From the NCBI GenBank assembly GCA_019637395.1, contig JAHBVR010000008.1, positions 186,001 to 250,000 of the forward strand: DNA of 64,000 nucleotides, written 5' to 3'. The translations under genes and the position numbers were made by a program. The notes under the pieces were generated by a model. It saw only the letters and a program-made list of their open reading frames with translations, was not told where the DNA came from and searched no databases. Of this stretch, positions 51,511-59,759 are shown piece by piece; positions within the stretch are counted from its first letter, which is position 1; each line of letters opens with the position of its first letter. Source of the stretch: Vulcanimicrobiota bacterium. GTDB lineage: Bacteria; Vulcanimicrobiota; Xenobia; Xenobiales; JADMJV01.

Positions 51511-51926
51511 GTGAACACAGAAGCCCCCGAAGCGGCACCATTCCCGTCCCGCTCGTCCCCCAGCGCGAGATCCCCTGGTTCAAGATCTCTGTCGCCGCCA
51601 ATGTTGTGCTGGGATTGCTCTTGCTGGTCAGCTTATTCACCCGTTCCGCCGCCTCCGAGGACCCAAAAGCCGCGGTGGAAGCAATGGTGGAGAAGAACCC
51701 TGAAGATGCCATCGGCATGGCCGCCAAACAATTGACCGATTCCGAGGAAGCGACCCGCCACTGGCGCGTTTTTCTCGGCGAACAGTATCTCAAGATGGGC
51801 AAGAAGGACCAGGCGCGTACCCATTTCGTCTGGCTGGTGAAAAATTTCCCCAAAGAGGCGGCCTATAAGCAGAAGCTGGCGGCCGTTTCGGCCAAGCCCG
51901 GCAAGAAACCGGGTAAGAAGAAATAG
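51507..51926 (+). CDS. small membrane-anchored TPR-like protein
   Basis: 139 residues, GTG 51507. A single transmembrane helix (VAANVVLGLLLLVSLF) follows a 25-residue cytoplasmic stretch. The rest is a short helical repeat region (DAIGMAAKQLTDSEEATRHWRVFLGEQYLKMGKKDQARTHFVWLVKNFP) and a Lys-rich tail. Function unknown; it may anchor a partner at the membrane. Start supported by the GTGA overlap with a mini-ORF. Confidence 0.62.
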   Translation: MSEHRSPRSGTIPVPLVPQREIPWFKISVAANVVLGLLLLVSLFTRSAASEDPKAAVEAMVEKNPEDAIGMAAKQLTDSEEATRHWRVFLGEQYLKMGKKDQARTHFVWLVKNFPKEAAYKQKLAAVSAKPGKKPGKKK

Positions 51927-51955
51927 CACCGCAACTCACTCCCGAGCAGGTTATC

Positions 51956-52939
51956 ATGCAGTTGGGCAGCGGCCACTGGGCGGCTATGACCCTTTCCGTA
52001 GCGGTGCGTCTGGGTCTTTTAGAGGGAATGGAGGCCGGTCCCGCTTCGGCTCGCGAACTGGCCCATCAACACGGCTACCACGCTGATTCGGTCGAGCGCC
52101 TGTTACGAGGCTGCGCGACCTTGGGAGTGACCCGGGAGGTGGAAGCGGGCGTTTTTGGTTTGACCGAGTTGGGCCTGGTGCTCTTGCCTTCCCACCCGCG
52201 CTCGCTCCGCGACGCCATCGTGATGCTGACCGACCCGGCCCATTGGCATAGCTGGTACCAGTTGGAGCACACCGTCACCACCGGCCAACCGGCTTACCAG
52301 AAGGCGTTGGGCGTGCACAACGTTTTTGAGTATTTTGCCGGCCAGCCCGAAGAGTCGGAAAGGTTCAACCGTTCCATGGCCAGCCTGACCCGCGCCTTTG
52401 TGCAACAACTGAAGGGCGCTTATGACATCGGCCGTTTCGCTTTGATTGCCGACATCGGTGGCGGCCATGGCCAGTTCCTGGGCGCTCTGCTGCAGGATGC
52501 GCCGAACTCTCGCGGCCTGCTTTTTGACCTGGAGGCCGTTTTGGCGGGAGCCGACCAGGAGCTGGAAGCGCTGGGCGTAGCCGGACGAGTGGAAAAGGTG
52601 GCCGGCAGTTTCTTCGAGACCATTCCGGCCGGAGCCGATCTTTATCTCTTGAAACACATTCTGCACGACTGGACGGATGAGCAGTGCGTCCAAATCCTGG
52701 AGAAGCTGGCCGCCGCCATGAAGCCCGGCAGTGCCTTGCTCATCTCGGAGATGCTGCTGGCCGAGCCTCCCCATTTTTCGCCGGCGGCTATGATGGATCT
52801 CAACATGATGGTCATGACCGGCGGTCGCGAACGCACCGCCTCGCAATACGAGAAATTGCTGCAGAGCGCCGGTTTCAAACTGACCCGCCTCCTTCCCCTC
52901 GAAGGCCCCAACCAGCTCATCGAGGCCACTTACGCCTGA
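51956..52939 (+). CDS. SAM-dependent O-methyltransferase (family 2 type)
   Basis: 327 residues. An N-terminal dimerisation winged helix (about 5-90) precedes a Rossmann methyltransferase fold: SAM-binding ADIGGGHGQFLGALL, LLFDLEAVL, FFETIPAGADLYLLKHILHDWTDEQC with the conserved His-Asp of plant-type/antibiotic O-methyltransferases. The catalytic base is probably this His. Substrates in the family are phenolic or isoprenoid hydroxyls; the present one is unknown. ATG 51956 with AGG upstream. The stop overlaps the next gene. Confidence 0.88.
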   Translation: MQLGSGHWAAMTLSVAVRLGLLEGMEAGPASARELAHQHGYHADSVERLLRGCATLGVTREVEAGVFGLTELGLVLLPSHPRSLRDAIVMLTDPAHWHSWYQLEHTVTTGQPAYQKALGVHNVFEYFAGQPEESERFNRSMASLTRAFVQQLKGAYDIGRFALIADIGGGHGQFLGALLQDAPNSRGLLFDLEAVLAGADQELEALGVAGRVEKVAGSFFETIPAGADLYLLKHILHDWTDEQCVQILEKLAAAMKPGSALLISEMLLAEPPHFSPAAMMDLNMMVMTGGRERTASQYEKLLQSAGFKLTRLLPLEGPNQLIEATYA

Positions 52940-53580
52940 GGGAAGTCTATTGCGAAGATGCCCTCGAGTGGTTAGAGCGGCGCGGGGTTTTGGATAACTG
53001 TTCACTGGTTGCTTCGCTGCCGGATTTCTCAGAATTTCCTAAGTTCAATTTGGAGCAGTGGCAGGTTTGGTTTGTAGGGGCGGCTTTCCGAGTGATGAGT
53101 AGTTGCCCTCCCGAGGGCGTGACCATCTTCTTTCAAAGCGACGTCAAGCATGAGGGTTTGTGGGTCGATAAGGCCTTTCTCTGCCAGCTGGCGGCTCGCC
53201 AATTGGGACACGGATTGCTCTGGCACAAGGTGGTGGCCCGCGTCCCGCCCGGAAATCCCACTTTTGGGCGGCCCGGCTACAGCCACCTGCTTTGCTTTGC
53301 GCCGGCCCTGAGACCGCCCCTGGGGAATTCCACCGCTGACGTGCTGCCGCAGCGCGGGCGTTCCACCTGGTCGCGCGGCCTGGGGCTGGAGGTGTGCCGC
53401 TTGATTTGCCGTTACCTCGTCAAAAATACCGGCACGCGGCGGGTGGTGGCGCCCTTTTGCGGAGAGGGGCTGTTGCTGGCGGTGGCTAACCAGATGGGCC
53501 TGGAGGCGGTGGGCATCGAACTCAGCCGCAAGCGCGCCGAAAAAGCCCGCAACCTTTCAGACACCGAGGTGATAGGGTAA
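52936..53580 (+). CDS. methyltransferase-like protein, apparent CTG start
   Basis: 214 residues. The body (REVYCEDALEWLERRGVLDNCSLVASLPDFSEFP ... WHKVVARVPPGNPTFGRPGYSHLLCF ... VVAPFCGEGLLLAVANQMGLEAVGIELSRKRAEKARNL) matches a recurrent family of SAM-methyltransferase-like proteins starting at VYCEDALEWL. The frame has no ATG, GTG or TTG before this conserved N-terminus; CTG 52936 overlaps the preceding stop as CTGA, exactly like the ATGA/GTGA/TTGA junctions elsewhere. A longer upstream frame is antisense-free but lies inside the methyltransferase gene. Its end overlaps the convergent anti-sigma gene by 24 bases. Confidence 0.72.
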   Translation: MREVYCEDALEWLERRGVLDNCSLVASLPDFSEFPKFNLEQWQVWFVGAAFRVMSSCPPEGVTIFFQSDVKHEGLWVDKAFLCQLAARQLGHGLLWHKVVARVPPGNPTFGRPGYSHLLCFAPALRPPLGNSTADVLPQRGRSTWSRGLGLEVCRLICRYLVKNTGTRRVVAPFCGEGLLLAVANQMGLEAVGIELSRKRAEKARNLSDTEVIG

Positions 53581-54300
53581 AACCAGCCTGGAATTTCCTT
53601 GCCGCAGTTGCAGATAGCCGGATGCGTTTTTCAGGCGGCAAGCGAGCGTGCCGCCGACGAAGTCTTTCATTTCCCCCTGCTGAGAGACGGGCCCGTGGCG
53701 GCGCGTATAGACTTCCCAGCCTTCTTTGTCGTCGGTGTCGAAAGCCTCATAGACTTCGCTCCGATCGACCTGGCCGTCACCGTCAAAATCATATTGCACT
53801 TCCAGTTGCAGGTCTTTGCAGGCCCGCTGGTGGCTATCCAGGTGAATTTCGAAAGCCAGTTGGCCATGATCTAAGACCTTACCATGCAGCGGGGGAGAGC
53901 GGAATTCACTGACCGCCAGCCTCTGTTCCGGGGGATGCTGTTGGAGCAGTTGGTGGGAGCTGAAATAAAGTTCCGAGCCGCGAGGCGCCGGCCCGGTCGG
54001 ATTCCAGAAGAGTACGGCCGCGCTGGCGGCTGCCGCCAGGACGGCCGACCAGATAGCCGCCGCACCGGCGGCGGAGCCTTGTTTGGCCGGCGCGGGGGCG
54101 ATCGTGGCGCGCGAGCGCAATGGGGGTGGGGATGCCTCCGGCAGATGAGCGAAGCCGGTTTCCAAGCGCCGCAGGCGTTCCTGCAGGGAGCGGCAGGCGG
54201 AACAGTCCGCCAGATGCTGGTCGAGCTGCGCTTGTTCCGCGGAGTTCAGCTCGCCGTCCAGCGCGGCCGACAGCAATTCCTGAAAAGGTGCGCAACTCAC
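53557..54300 (-). CDS. anti-sigma factor with zinc-binding HC2 domain and EF-hand-like loop
   Basis: 247 residues. The N-terminal zf-HC2 motif (LDQHLADCSACRSL, HxxxCxxC) binds zinc and holds the sigma factor. One transmembrane helix (AIWSAVLAAAASAAVLFW) follows a linker. The outer part contains DFDGDGQVDRSE, a calcium-binding EF-hand-like loop, suggesting it might respond to Ca2+. GTG 54300 overlaps the sigma factor stop as GTGA. It should sequester the co-encoded ECF sigma until an envelope signal triggers its release. Confidence 0.88.
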   Translation of the reverse strand: MSCAPFQELLSAALDGELNSAEQAQLDQHLADCSACRSLQERLRRLETGFAHLPEASPPPLRSRATIAPAPAKQGSAAGAAAIWSAVLAAAASAAVLFWNPTGPAPRGSELYFSSHQLLQQHPPEQRLAVSEFRSPPLHGKVLDHGQLAFEIHLDSHQRACKDLQLEVQYDFDGDGQVDRSEVYEAFDTDDKEGWEVYTRRHGPVSQQGEMKDFVGGTLACRLKNASGYLQLRQGNSRLVLPYHLGV

Positions 54301-54821
54301 GCCGGTCCCGCCAATCGGGAGAGCAACTGGAGGCGGGCCCGCGACAGGCGCGAGCGCACCGTGCCGACGGGAATTTCCAGCAGGTCGGCAATTTCCTGAT
54401 AGCTCAAGCCTTCCACTCCTCGTAAAATCATTGCCGCTCGCATGACGGTTCCCAACGAATTCAGGGCCGCGGCCAATTTTTCTCCCAACTCTTGAGCGTC
54501 GAGCAGGGTTCCGGGCTCACCCTCGACGGTGGAGAGTTCGCTGCCTACTTCTTCTTCCGGTGTTTCCCGTTGTTGTTTCCGGATTTGGGTGCAGAACACA
54601 TTGACGGTGATGCGGCGTAGCCAGGTCTTCAAGCCGTCTCCCCGATAGGTGTTCAGGAATCGGTGGACGCGCAGGAAAACTTCCTGATAGATGTCGTCCG
54701 CATCCGCCGGGTTACCCGCCATCCGCAAGGCGAGATTGTACACATAACGCGCCTGCTCCTGATAGATTTCGTCAAAAGTCGGCGTCGTCGGGCTATCTTT
54801 GTGACTCACCACGCTCGTCAA
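54297..54821 (-). CDS. ECF-type RNA polymerase sigma factor
   Basis: 174 residues. Region 2 reads EQARYVYNLALRMAGNPADADDIYQEVFLRVHRFL (DDIYQEVF core) and region 4 LRGVEGLSYQEIADLLEIPVGTVRSRLSRAR, typical of ECF sigma factors. TTG 54821 has GAGG five bases upstream; a GTG nine bases later is an alternative. Coupled to the anti-sigma gene that follows. The regulon and promoter are not visible here; the divergent DUF4442 gene is 18 bases away. Confidence 0.93.
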   Translation of the reverse strand: MTSVVSHKDSPTTPTFDEIYQEQARYVYNLALRMAGNPADADDIYQEVFLRVHRFLNTYRGDGLKTWLRRITVNVFCTQIRKQQRETPEEEVGSELSTVEGEPGTLLDAQELGEKLAAALNSLGTVMRAAMILRGVEGLSYQEIADLLEIPVGTVRSRLSRARLQLLSRLAGPA

Positions 54822-54839
54822 AAGTTCCTCTGCGGCGAG

Positions 54840-55292
54840 CTATTTGCGGCCGACTTTGAAATGGCCTACAATTTTACACACCGTTTCGCCCGATTCGTCC
54901 TTGATCAAGGCTTCGCCCTGCCAATTCGCCTGGTCGGGCCAGTCCACATAGGGCAGGTCCACCTCGCAGGTGAGCGTTCCGCGAGCCTTCTTCACATAAT
55001 CGATTTCCAGGCGCACCGGAATGAAGCGCCCGTTCTTCGGTTGCATGGCAATCATGGCCAGGCCCAGCGTCATTTCGCCCAGATTGCCCAGGGCCAGGGC
55101 GTGGATGCTGCCGAGGTGGTTGCGCACCGAGCGCCGATCGCGCAGGCTGACCCGGGCGTGGCCCGGGCGCAGGCTCAGCACGGCAGCGCCGATCGTGCCG
55201 GTGTAGGGCACAAAAAGGCCGAGCAGACGGCTGAAGAGCCAGCGCCCGCCGGGCAGCCTGGAAAGAACTTTCCACTTGGTCAGGATGGTCAT
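54840..55292 (-). CDS. DUF4442 hot-dog-fold protein
   Basis: 150 residues. Motifs such as VPYTGTIGAAVLSLRPGHARVSLRDRRSVRNHLGSIHALALGNLGEMTLGLAMI fit DUF4442, a hot-dog thioesterase-like family of uncertain substrate. The HLGSIH stretch may hold the active residues. The ATG overlaps the pyrophosphatase stop as ATGA (55289-55292), so both are translated together. Confidence 0.82.
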   Translation of the reverse strand: MTILTKWKVLSRLPGGRWLFSRLLGLFVPYTGTIGAAVLSLRPGHARVSLRDRRSVRNHLGSIHALALGNLGEMTLGLAMIAMQPKNGRFIPVRLEIDYVKKARGTLTCEVDLPYVDWPDQANWQGEALIKDESGETVCKIVGHFKVGRK

Positions 55293-55996
55293 GAGCGAGG
55301 CCGCACCGTCTCGGCCAGTTCGTGAAGAAAGCGCACGGCGTCGTCCTGCACCCCGTGGAATTCCTCGTGGTAGTCTTCCTGGCTGTAGCGAATAATCTGT
55401 AAGGCCTCGGGAGCGTCGTAAACGTGGGTAATTTCCACCGCGGGGTTGGTTTCATCCGGCGAGAGCTTGTAGGTCAGGAAATACTGGCGCAGGCGGTCGA
55501 CCATGGCTACCGGCAGTTCGTGGATCGAATTGAGGTGCCCGTAGGCCATGTCCTGTTCGAGCACGGCGATGATCTTATCGTCGGCCGAGTGATCGTCGAT
55601 CATGCGCAGGCCTCCGATAGGCTTGGCGTTCACCAGAATGCCCACGTTGGAGATAGGCTTTTCCGTGAGCACGCAGATGTCGATGGGGTCGCCATCCCCG
55701 CGAATGCTCTCCCGTCCGGTCTGTTTGGCGCAGTGCCGGCCTACCGCCGTGCCGCAGTAGGTGCGCGGGATGAAGCCATACAGGGTCGGGCACAGGTTGC
55801 TGTATTTCTGAGGCCGGTCACAGCGAATGTGGCCGGTGGCTTTGTCCACCTCGTATTTGACTCCGTCGAACGGAGTCAGTTCGACGTAGGTGTGGTAGTG
55901 GCCCGCGTGACTGGCCTCGGCGGCGATGCCGTGCCAGGGGTGGGCTTGAAAGAAGAAGCTGAGCAATTTGCGTAAGTGTTGGGCGGAGCCACTCAT
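55289..55996 (-). CDS. ppa: inorganic pyrophosphatase
   Basis: 235 residues, slightly longer than the usual family I enzyme. It hydrolyses pyrophosphate to phosphate, driving biosynthesis. The active-site signature DGDPIDICVL is intact, and other metal ligands appear in VELTPFDGVKYEVDKATGHIRCDRP and ADDKIIAVLE. ATG 55996 is close to the family N-terminus. Divergent from the nucleoside transporter gene. Confidence 0.95.
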   Translation of the reverse strand: MSGSAQHLRKLLSFFFQAHPWHGIAAEASHAGHYHTYVELTPFDGVKYEVDKATGHIRCDRPQKYSNLCPTLYGFIPRTYCGTAVGRHCAKQTGRESIRGDGDPIDICVLTEKPISNVGILVNAKPIGGLRMIDDHSADDKIIAVLEQDMAYGHLNSIHELPVAMVDRLRQYFLTYKLSPDETNPAVEITHVYDAPEALQIIRYSQEDYHEEFHGVQDDAVRFLHELAETVRPRS

Positions 55997-56092
55997 GCTG
56001 GCCGTTCTTCCCGAGGCGCGGGGCCAGACCTGCAGGGCTGTTTGGACTGAAGCAAGAACCGGCCGGCTCAGTCAGCGGAGGAGGGCATCCCC

Positions 56093-57451
56093 TTGGAAAG
56101 AGCAGTCGGCCTTTTGGGCATCCTGGTGTTTTTGGGATTGGCCGTGGCCTTTTCGCGCAACCGCAAAGCCATCGACTGGCGCCTGGTCGCTTCCAGCCTG
56201 GGTATCCAGGTGGCGCTGGCCGTCTTGTTGCTCAAGACGAAACCGGGCCTGCTCTTTTTTGAAAGTGTGGGCCATCTGGTGCACGGTTTGATGGAAACCT
56301 CGCAAGAGGGTATCAAATTCGTTTTCGGGAGCCTGTCCAACCCGGGCGGCGAGTGGGGTTTCATCTTCGCCATTCGCGTGTTGCCCACCATCATCTTCTT
56401 TGCCTCGCTGGTCAACGTGCTTTTCTACCTGGGCGTCATGCAGTGGGTGGTATCGATCATCTCCAAAGCGATGCGTTTCGTGCTGCGCACCAGCGGTGCC
56501 GAGACTCTGTGCGCCTCGGCCAACATCTTCATCGGCCAGTCGGAGTCGCCGCTGTTGATTTTGCCCTACGTGGCCGGCCTGACGCAGTCGGAGTTGATGG
56601 TGGTGATGGCCAGCGGTTTTGCCACCATGTCGGCCGGTGTGATGATCGTCTATGCCGGCATGCTGACGCCTTTGCTGGGGTCGGCTGCCGGGCACATCCT
56701 GACGGCCTGCGTGCTGTCCGCGCCCGCCTCCATCATGATGGCCAAGATTCTCATCCCTGAGACTGAGAAGTCGGAAACCAGCGGGGATGTGAAAATCGAC
56801 CTGCCGCGCACCGAGAGCAATGTCATTGAAGCGGCCGCCGCCGGCGCCGGCACCGGCCTGCATCTTTGTCTGAATGTGGGCGCCATGCTGATCGCCTTCA
56901 TCTCGCTGATCGCTTTGATCAACAGCTTCTTGGGCTTCATTCCCATTCCCGAGAGCATGCAGGCCGGCGTGGGCGCCAGGGTGTTCAGCCTGGAGCTGAT
57001 CCTGGGCTGGATCTTTGCCCCCTTCGCCTGGCTGATCGGTATGGCCGGCAAGGATTCGGTGCTGGTCGGGAGTCTGCTGGGCCAATCGCTGGTCATCAAT
57101 GAGTTCGTGGCCTATTCTCAGTTGCAGGTGCAGATGGCGGCCGGCAAACTGGATCCGCGCTCGGCCGTGCTGGCTATCTACGCGCTGGCGGGCTTTACCA
57201 ATCTCTCTTCGATCGCCATTCAGATCGGCGGCATCGGCGCCATGGCCGAAAAGCGCAAGGGAGATCTGGCCCGTCTGGGCTTTATCGCCCTGTTTGCCGG
57301 CGTGCTGACCAATCTGCACACGGCCGCCCTGGCCGGCCTCTTGCTCGGTGACGAGCAGTTCAAAGCGCAGCCGGCCATTACGACCACACCCACGGCCAGC
57401 GCCACGCCCGTGCCGACTACGGAAACTCCCGCACCCAGCGACGACCAGTAA
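56093..57451 (+). CDS. nupC: concentrative nucleoside transporter (CNT/NupC family)
   Basis: 452 residues with about ten transmembrane helices. It imports nucleosides with H+ or Na+. Family motifs: GWGFIFAIRVLPTIIFFASLVNVLFYLGVMQ-type start of the core, ETLCASANIFIGQSESPLLILPYVAGLTQSELM and ELILGWIFAPFAWLIGM, NEFVAYSQL. The C-terminus is Thr/Pro-rich (TTTPTASATPVPTTETP). TTG 56093 with GGAGGAGGG seven bases upstream is a strong start. Followed by a GHKL-like gene nine bases away. Confidence 0.93.
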   Translation: MERAVGLLGILVFLGLAVAFSRNRKAIDWRLVASSLGIQVALAVLLLKTKPGLLFFESVGHLVHGLMETSQEGIKFVFGSLSNPGGEWGFIFAIRVLPTIIFFASLVNVLFYLGVMQWVVSIISKAMRFVLRTSGAETLCASANIFIGQSESPLLILPYVAGLTQSELMVVMASGFATMSAGVMIVYAGMLTPLLGSAAGHILTACVLSAPASIMMAKILIPETEKSETSGDVKIDLPRTESNVIEAAAAGAGTGLHLCLNVGAMLIAFISLIALINSFLGFIPIPESMQAGVGARVFSLELILGWIFAPFAWLIGMAGKDSVLVGSLLGQSLVINEFVAYSQLQVQMAAGKLDPRSAVLAIYALAGFTNLSSIAIQIGGIGAMAEKRKGDLARLGFIALFAGVLTNLHTAALAGLLLGDEQFKAQPAITTTPTASATPVPTTETPAPSDDQ

Positions 57452-57460
57452 GGCCGTCCC

Positions 57461-59035
57461 GTGGAACTCGATGCCTTTCTGGCCAATCTGCGGGCCGAAG
57501 GCGAGCTGGTCGATTCCGGTCAGTTCGAGATGGACCCGGTGGTAGCGCTGCAAAAGCTGGAGGGCTTTCAGTATGCCGAGCCCACCACTTACTTCTATCC
57601 TTTGCTGGCGGCCTGCGTGGGACTGGGAGCGGCTTCGCTGGCGGTGGCCGCGGACAAGAAGAAAATCAGTCTGCACTACAACGGACCCGAAATTTCTCAG
57701 GAGATCTTGGAGCGGCTCTTTGCCTACGCCTTCAGCAAACTCCAACCGGGCCTGCGCCACCTGGCCCTGGGTGTGCTGGGCGCCTGCCGCACTCCCAAGA
57801 CCCGGGTGGAGATCGTGGCCGGGGATGTGCGCGCCACCTTTGTGGAGCATAAATTCAAGGCCTTGCCGATGGAGAGCGTGCGGGATGGACTGCGCGTGGA
57901 AGTGCATCGCAAGGGTTGGGCGGCCCGGTTGCTGGGACTGGGACCGGCTCTGGAGCATCCCTCGATAGCTCAAATGCAACTGCTGCTGCGCTATTGTCCC
58001 TGCCCGGTCAGTTGGAACGGCCTCATGCTTTCGGGCAGTCAGTGGCCGCAGGCGGTATGGTCGCGGACTTTGCTGCACCGGCGTGGTCTCTACGAAGTCC
58101 CCCAGTCCACCGACACGCGCACCAGCCCGGGTGAGTTTTCTGCGCTGCTGGCCCTGGATGTGGAGGAAGCGGCCCTGCATTGGGTGATTGACGGCATGAA
58201 CTTTGCCGAGGACCCCTCTCAGTTGGGATTTCCCCACGCCCGGGTGGTGCTGGTGGGTCCCTGGAAGCTGGATATTTCGTACCGCCGTCTGGTGCGTGAT
58301 GAGGCCCGTGAGGCGGCGCTGGAGACGGTGCGCCGTGAACTGGAATCCATGGTGCTGGATCGCAAGTTTCGCATGCGCCTGGAGCCTTCCCACCTCAACA
58401 TTCAGGCCCATCTGGTCACGCGCCTGACCCTGCGCGACGATCAGGCCAGCATCGAGAAGCTATATGCGCATTTGATATCGGACCTGGAAAGTGCTTATCT
58501 GGAGGAGCTGGAGGTGCCCGGGCACAGTTTGCTGGTGGGGGCATGCCGTTATTTTCGCGACCATTCCAGCGCTGACCAAAATTTCGAAGCCTGGTTCCGC
58601 GCCTCCACCTTGTTGACGCGCGCACCGCTGGCCGAGCTTTACTGCACCAGCTGGGAAAGCGCCAAGCAGCTGGGTCACGACGTCTATGGCACCATGCCCT
58701 CGGACTACCGGCGTTTCCTGGTGCGCTGCTGGGTCTGGTGGCCTGGCGCCGGCCCTCCCGAGGACGCCAACTGGTGCCAGGAGGTCCTGGCGGTACTACC
58801 GCGAGAGGGCGACGAGTCCTGGCTGGAACGCGAGACCACCGACAAAGAGCTGGCCCGCTGCCTGGAACGTCTCCATATTCTCGAGCCGCAGGCCATCCTC
58901 GACTTCGCCCATGCCGGCCGCACGTTCGTCCCCCTCAAATACATCCATATCCACGCTCACTTTGACCGCGGTATCAGGGAAGCCGAAAACCGCCTGGCCG
59001 CCGAGCGCTATAAAGGCGCAAGGCCCAATTCGTAA
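57461..59035 (+). CDS. large GHKL/HSP90-like ATPase-related protein, unknown
   Basis: 524 residues, GTG 57461. Residues 15-140 (SGQFEMDPVVALQKLEGFQYAEPTTYFYPLLAACVGLGAASLAVAADKKKISLHYNGPEISQEILERLFAY) match the start of a large family of putative GHKL-fold ATPases, in which the helix-strand-loop region replaces the Hsp90 N-box; canonical D-x-G-x-G motifs are not obvious. The remainder has repeats of alpha/beta segments. Function unknown. Its 3' end overlaps the convergent MazF gene by 28 bases. Confidence 0.6.
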   Translation: MELDAFLANLRAEGELVDSGQFEMDPVVALQKLEGFQYAEPTTYFYPLLAACVGLGAASLAVAADKKKISLHYNGPEISQEILERLFAYAFSKLQPGLRHLALGVLGACRTPKTRVEIVAGDVRATFVEHKFKALPMESVRDGLRVEVHRKGWAARLLGLGPALEHPSIAQMQLLLRYCPCPVSWNGLMLSGSQWPQAVWSRTLLHRRGLYEVPQSTDTRTSPGEFSALLALDVEEAALHWVIDGMNFAEDPSQLGFPHARVVLVGPWKLDISYRRLVRDEAREAALETVRRELESMVLDRKFRMRLEPSHLNIQAHLVTRLTLRDDQASIEKLYAHLISDLESAYLEELEVPGHSLLVGACRYFRDHSSADQNFEAWFRASTLLTRAPLAELYCTSWESAKQLGHDVYGTMPSDYRRFLVRCWVWWPGAGPPEDANWCQEVLAVLPREGDESWLERETTDKELARCLERLHILEPQAILDFAHAGRTFVPLKYIHIHAHFDRGIREAENRLAAERYKGARPNS

Positions 59036-59364
59036 GCCAGAGCCTTGTCTACCTCGCTCATCTTAAAAGCCTCGAGCTTGCCGATGAGTTGCAGCAATCT
59101 TCCCTGGTCTATCGTCACCAGTTGGGAGCAATTTACGAAGCCTGCTTTAGACAACCCCGCTTCGCCTTGGGCCAAGAGCACTAAAAAGGGGTAGGCTTTC
59201 TTGACGGCGGCGCTTGAAATGGCAGCCACCACCGTCGCGGGGGAGGAACGGTTGCCTACGTCATTCTGAACGATGAGGGCGGGTCGACGCCCTCTTTGTT
59301 CGACTCCCCGAGCTGGTTCCCAATCGACCCAGTAGATTTCCCCTCGCTTGCACCTACCAGTCAG
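59008..59364 (-). CDS. mazF: MazF/PemK-family endoribonuclease toxin, apparent CTG start
   Basis: 118 residues. The MazF core is intact: KRGEIYWVDWEPARGVEQRGRRPALIVQND and VVAAISSAA-KKAYPFLVLLAQGEAGLSKAGFVNCSQLVTIDQGRL. It cuts mRNA at specific short sites. No ATG, GTG or TTG exists at the family N-terminus; CTG 59364 has AGGAGG exactly six bases upstream and yields MTGRCKRGEIYW. An internal GTG at 59232 would delete the first 44 residues, including the conserved basic motif. The gene overlaps the antitoxin end and the convergent 524-residue gene. Confidence 0.8.
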   Translation of the reverse strand: MTGRCKRGEIYWVDWEPARGVEQRGRRPALIVQNDVGNRSSPATVVAAISSAAVKKAYPFLVLLAQGEAGLSKAGFVNCSQLVTIDQGRLLQLIGKLEAFKMSEVDKALAYELGLAPL

Positions 59365-59590
59365 ACCAGACCTCCTGGGCCAATTCTGAAGCAGACTCCG
59401 CGAATTTTTGGGACTCTGCTGCCAGGAGCCGGTAGCCCTCTTCTGCCAGGGACTGTTGCTGGCGTAACTCAGATTCGATGATCAATTGCTTCAGATACTG
59501 GCTTAAAGGTTTTCCTGATTCGCTTGCCCGTCTACGCAAAAGGGAGGCAACTTCTTGCTCCAGGCTGATGTTGAGCTTGACATACGCCAC
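59354..59590 (-). CDS. MazE-like (ribbon-helix-helix) antitoxin
   Basis: 78 residues. The N-terminus AYVKLNISLEQEVASLLRRRASESGKPLSQYLKQLIIESEL is a ribbon-helix-helix DNA-binding fold as in CopG/MazE. The C-terminal EVWSDW is the toxin-binding tail. GTG 59590 has no Shine-Dalgarno site; a perfect TTGACA/TACTCT promoter ends six bases before it, so the mRNA is leaderless. A palindrome at 59591-59603 overlaps the -10 and start point and is the probable autorepression operator. The toxin gene overlaps its 3' end. Confidence 0.85.
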   Translation of the reverse strand: MAYVKLNISLEQEVASLLRRRASESGKPLSQYLKQLIIESELRQQQSLAEEGYRLLAAESQKFAESASELAQEVWSDW

Positions 59591-59603
59591 TTACTCAGAG
59601 TAA
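59591..59603. promoter_or_regulatory. operator palindrome overlapping the mazEF promoter
   Basis: TTACTC-A-GAGTAA is a perfect 13-base palindrome (six-base arms, one central base) covering the -10 and abutting the antitoxin start codon. A bound ribbon-helix-helix antitoxin would block RNA polymerase. Confidence 0.65.
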
Positions 59604-59625
59604 AGAACGGACTTCTCTCTGTCAA
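59597..59625 (-). promoter_or_regulatory. consensus promoter of the mazEF-like operon
   Basis: Minus-strand TTGACA (59625-59620), 17-base spacer, TACTCT (59602-59597). Initiation at +7 falls on G of the GTG start codon. Confidence 0.78.
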
Positions 59626-59759
59626 GGCGGCCGCTGAAAAACTCCTTTGTGGCGTCCGGGGGGACCCCGGCCACCACAAGATACAGTTACAAACGCGGCC
59701 ACCTAGCACAATCTGTTGATCGTCGCTGGCTGAAGAATCTTTGATTCTATGCGGCTCTG

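Noticed and set aside
56072-58411. 779-codon minus-strand frame
   Set aside because: It is His/Gln/Gly-rich shadow coding opposite the transporter and GHKL-like genes, without any motif.
59008-59232. Short 74-codon MazF from GTG 59232
   Set aside because: It would lack the conserved N-terminal KRGEIYWVDW region, which is present upstream in frame from CTG 59364.
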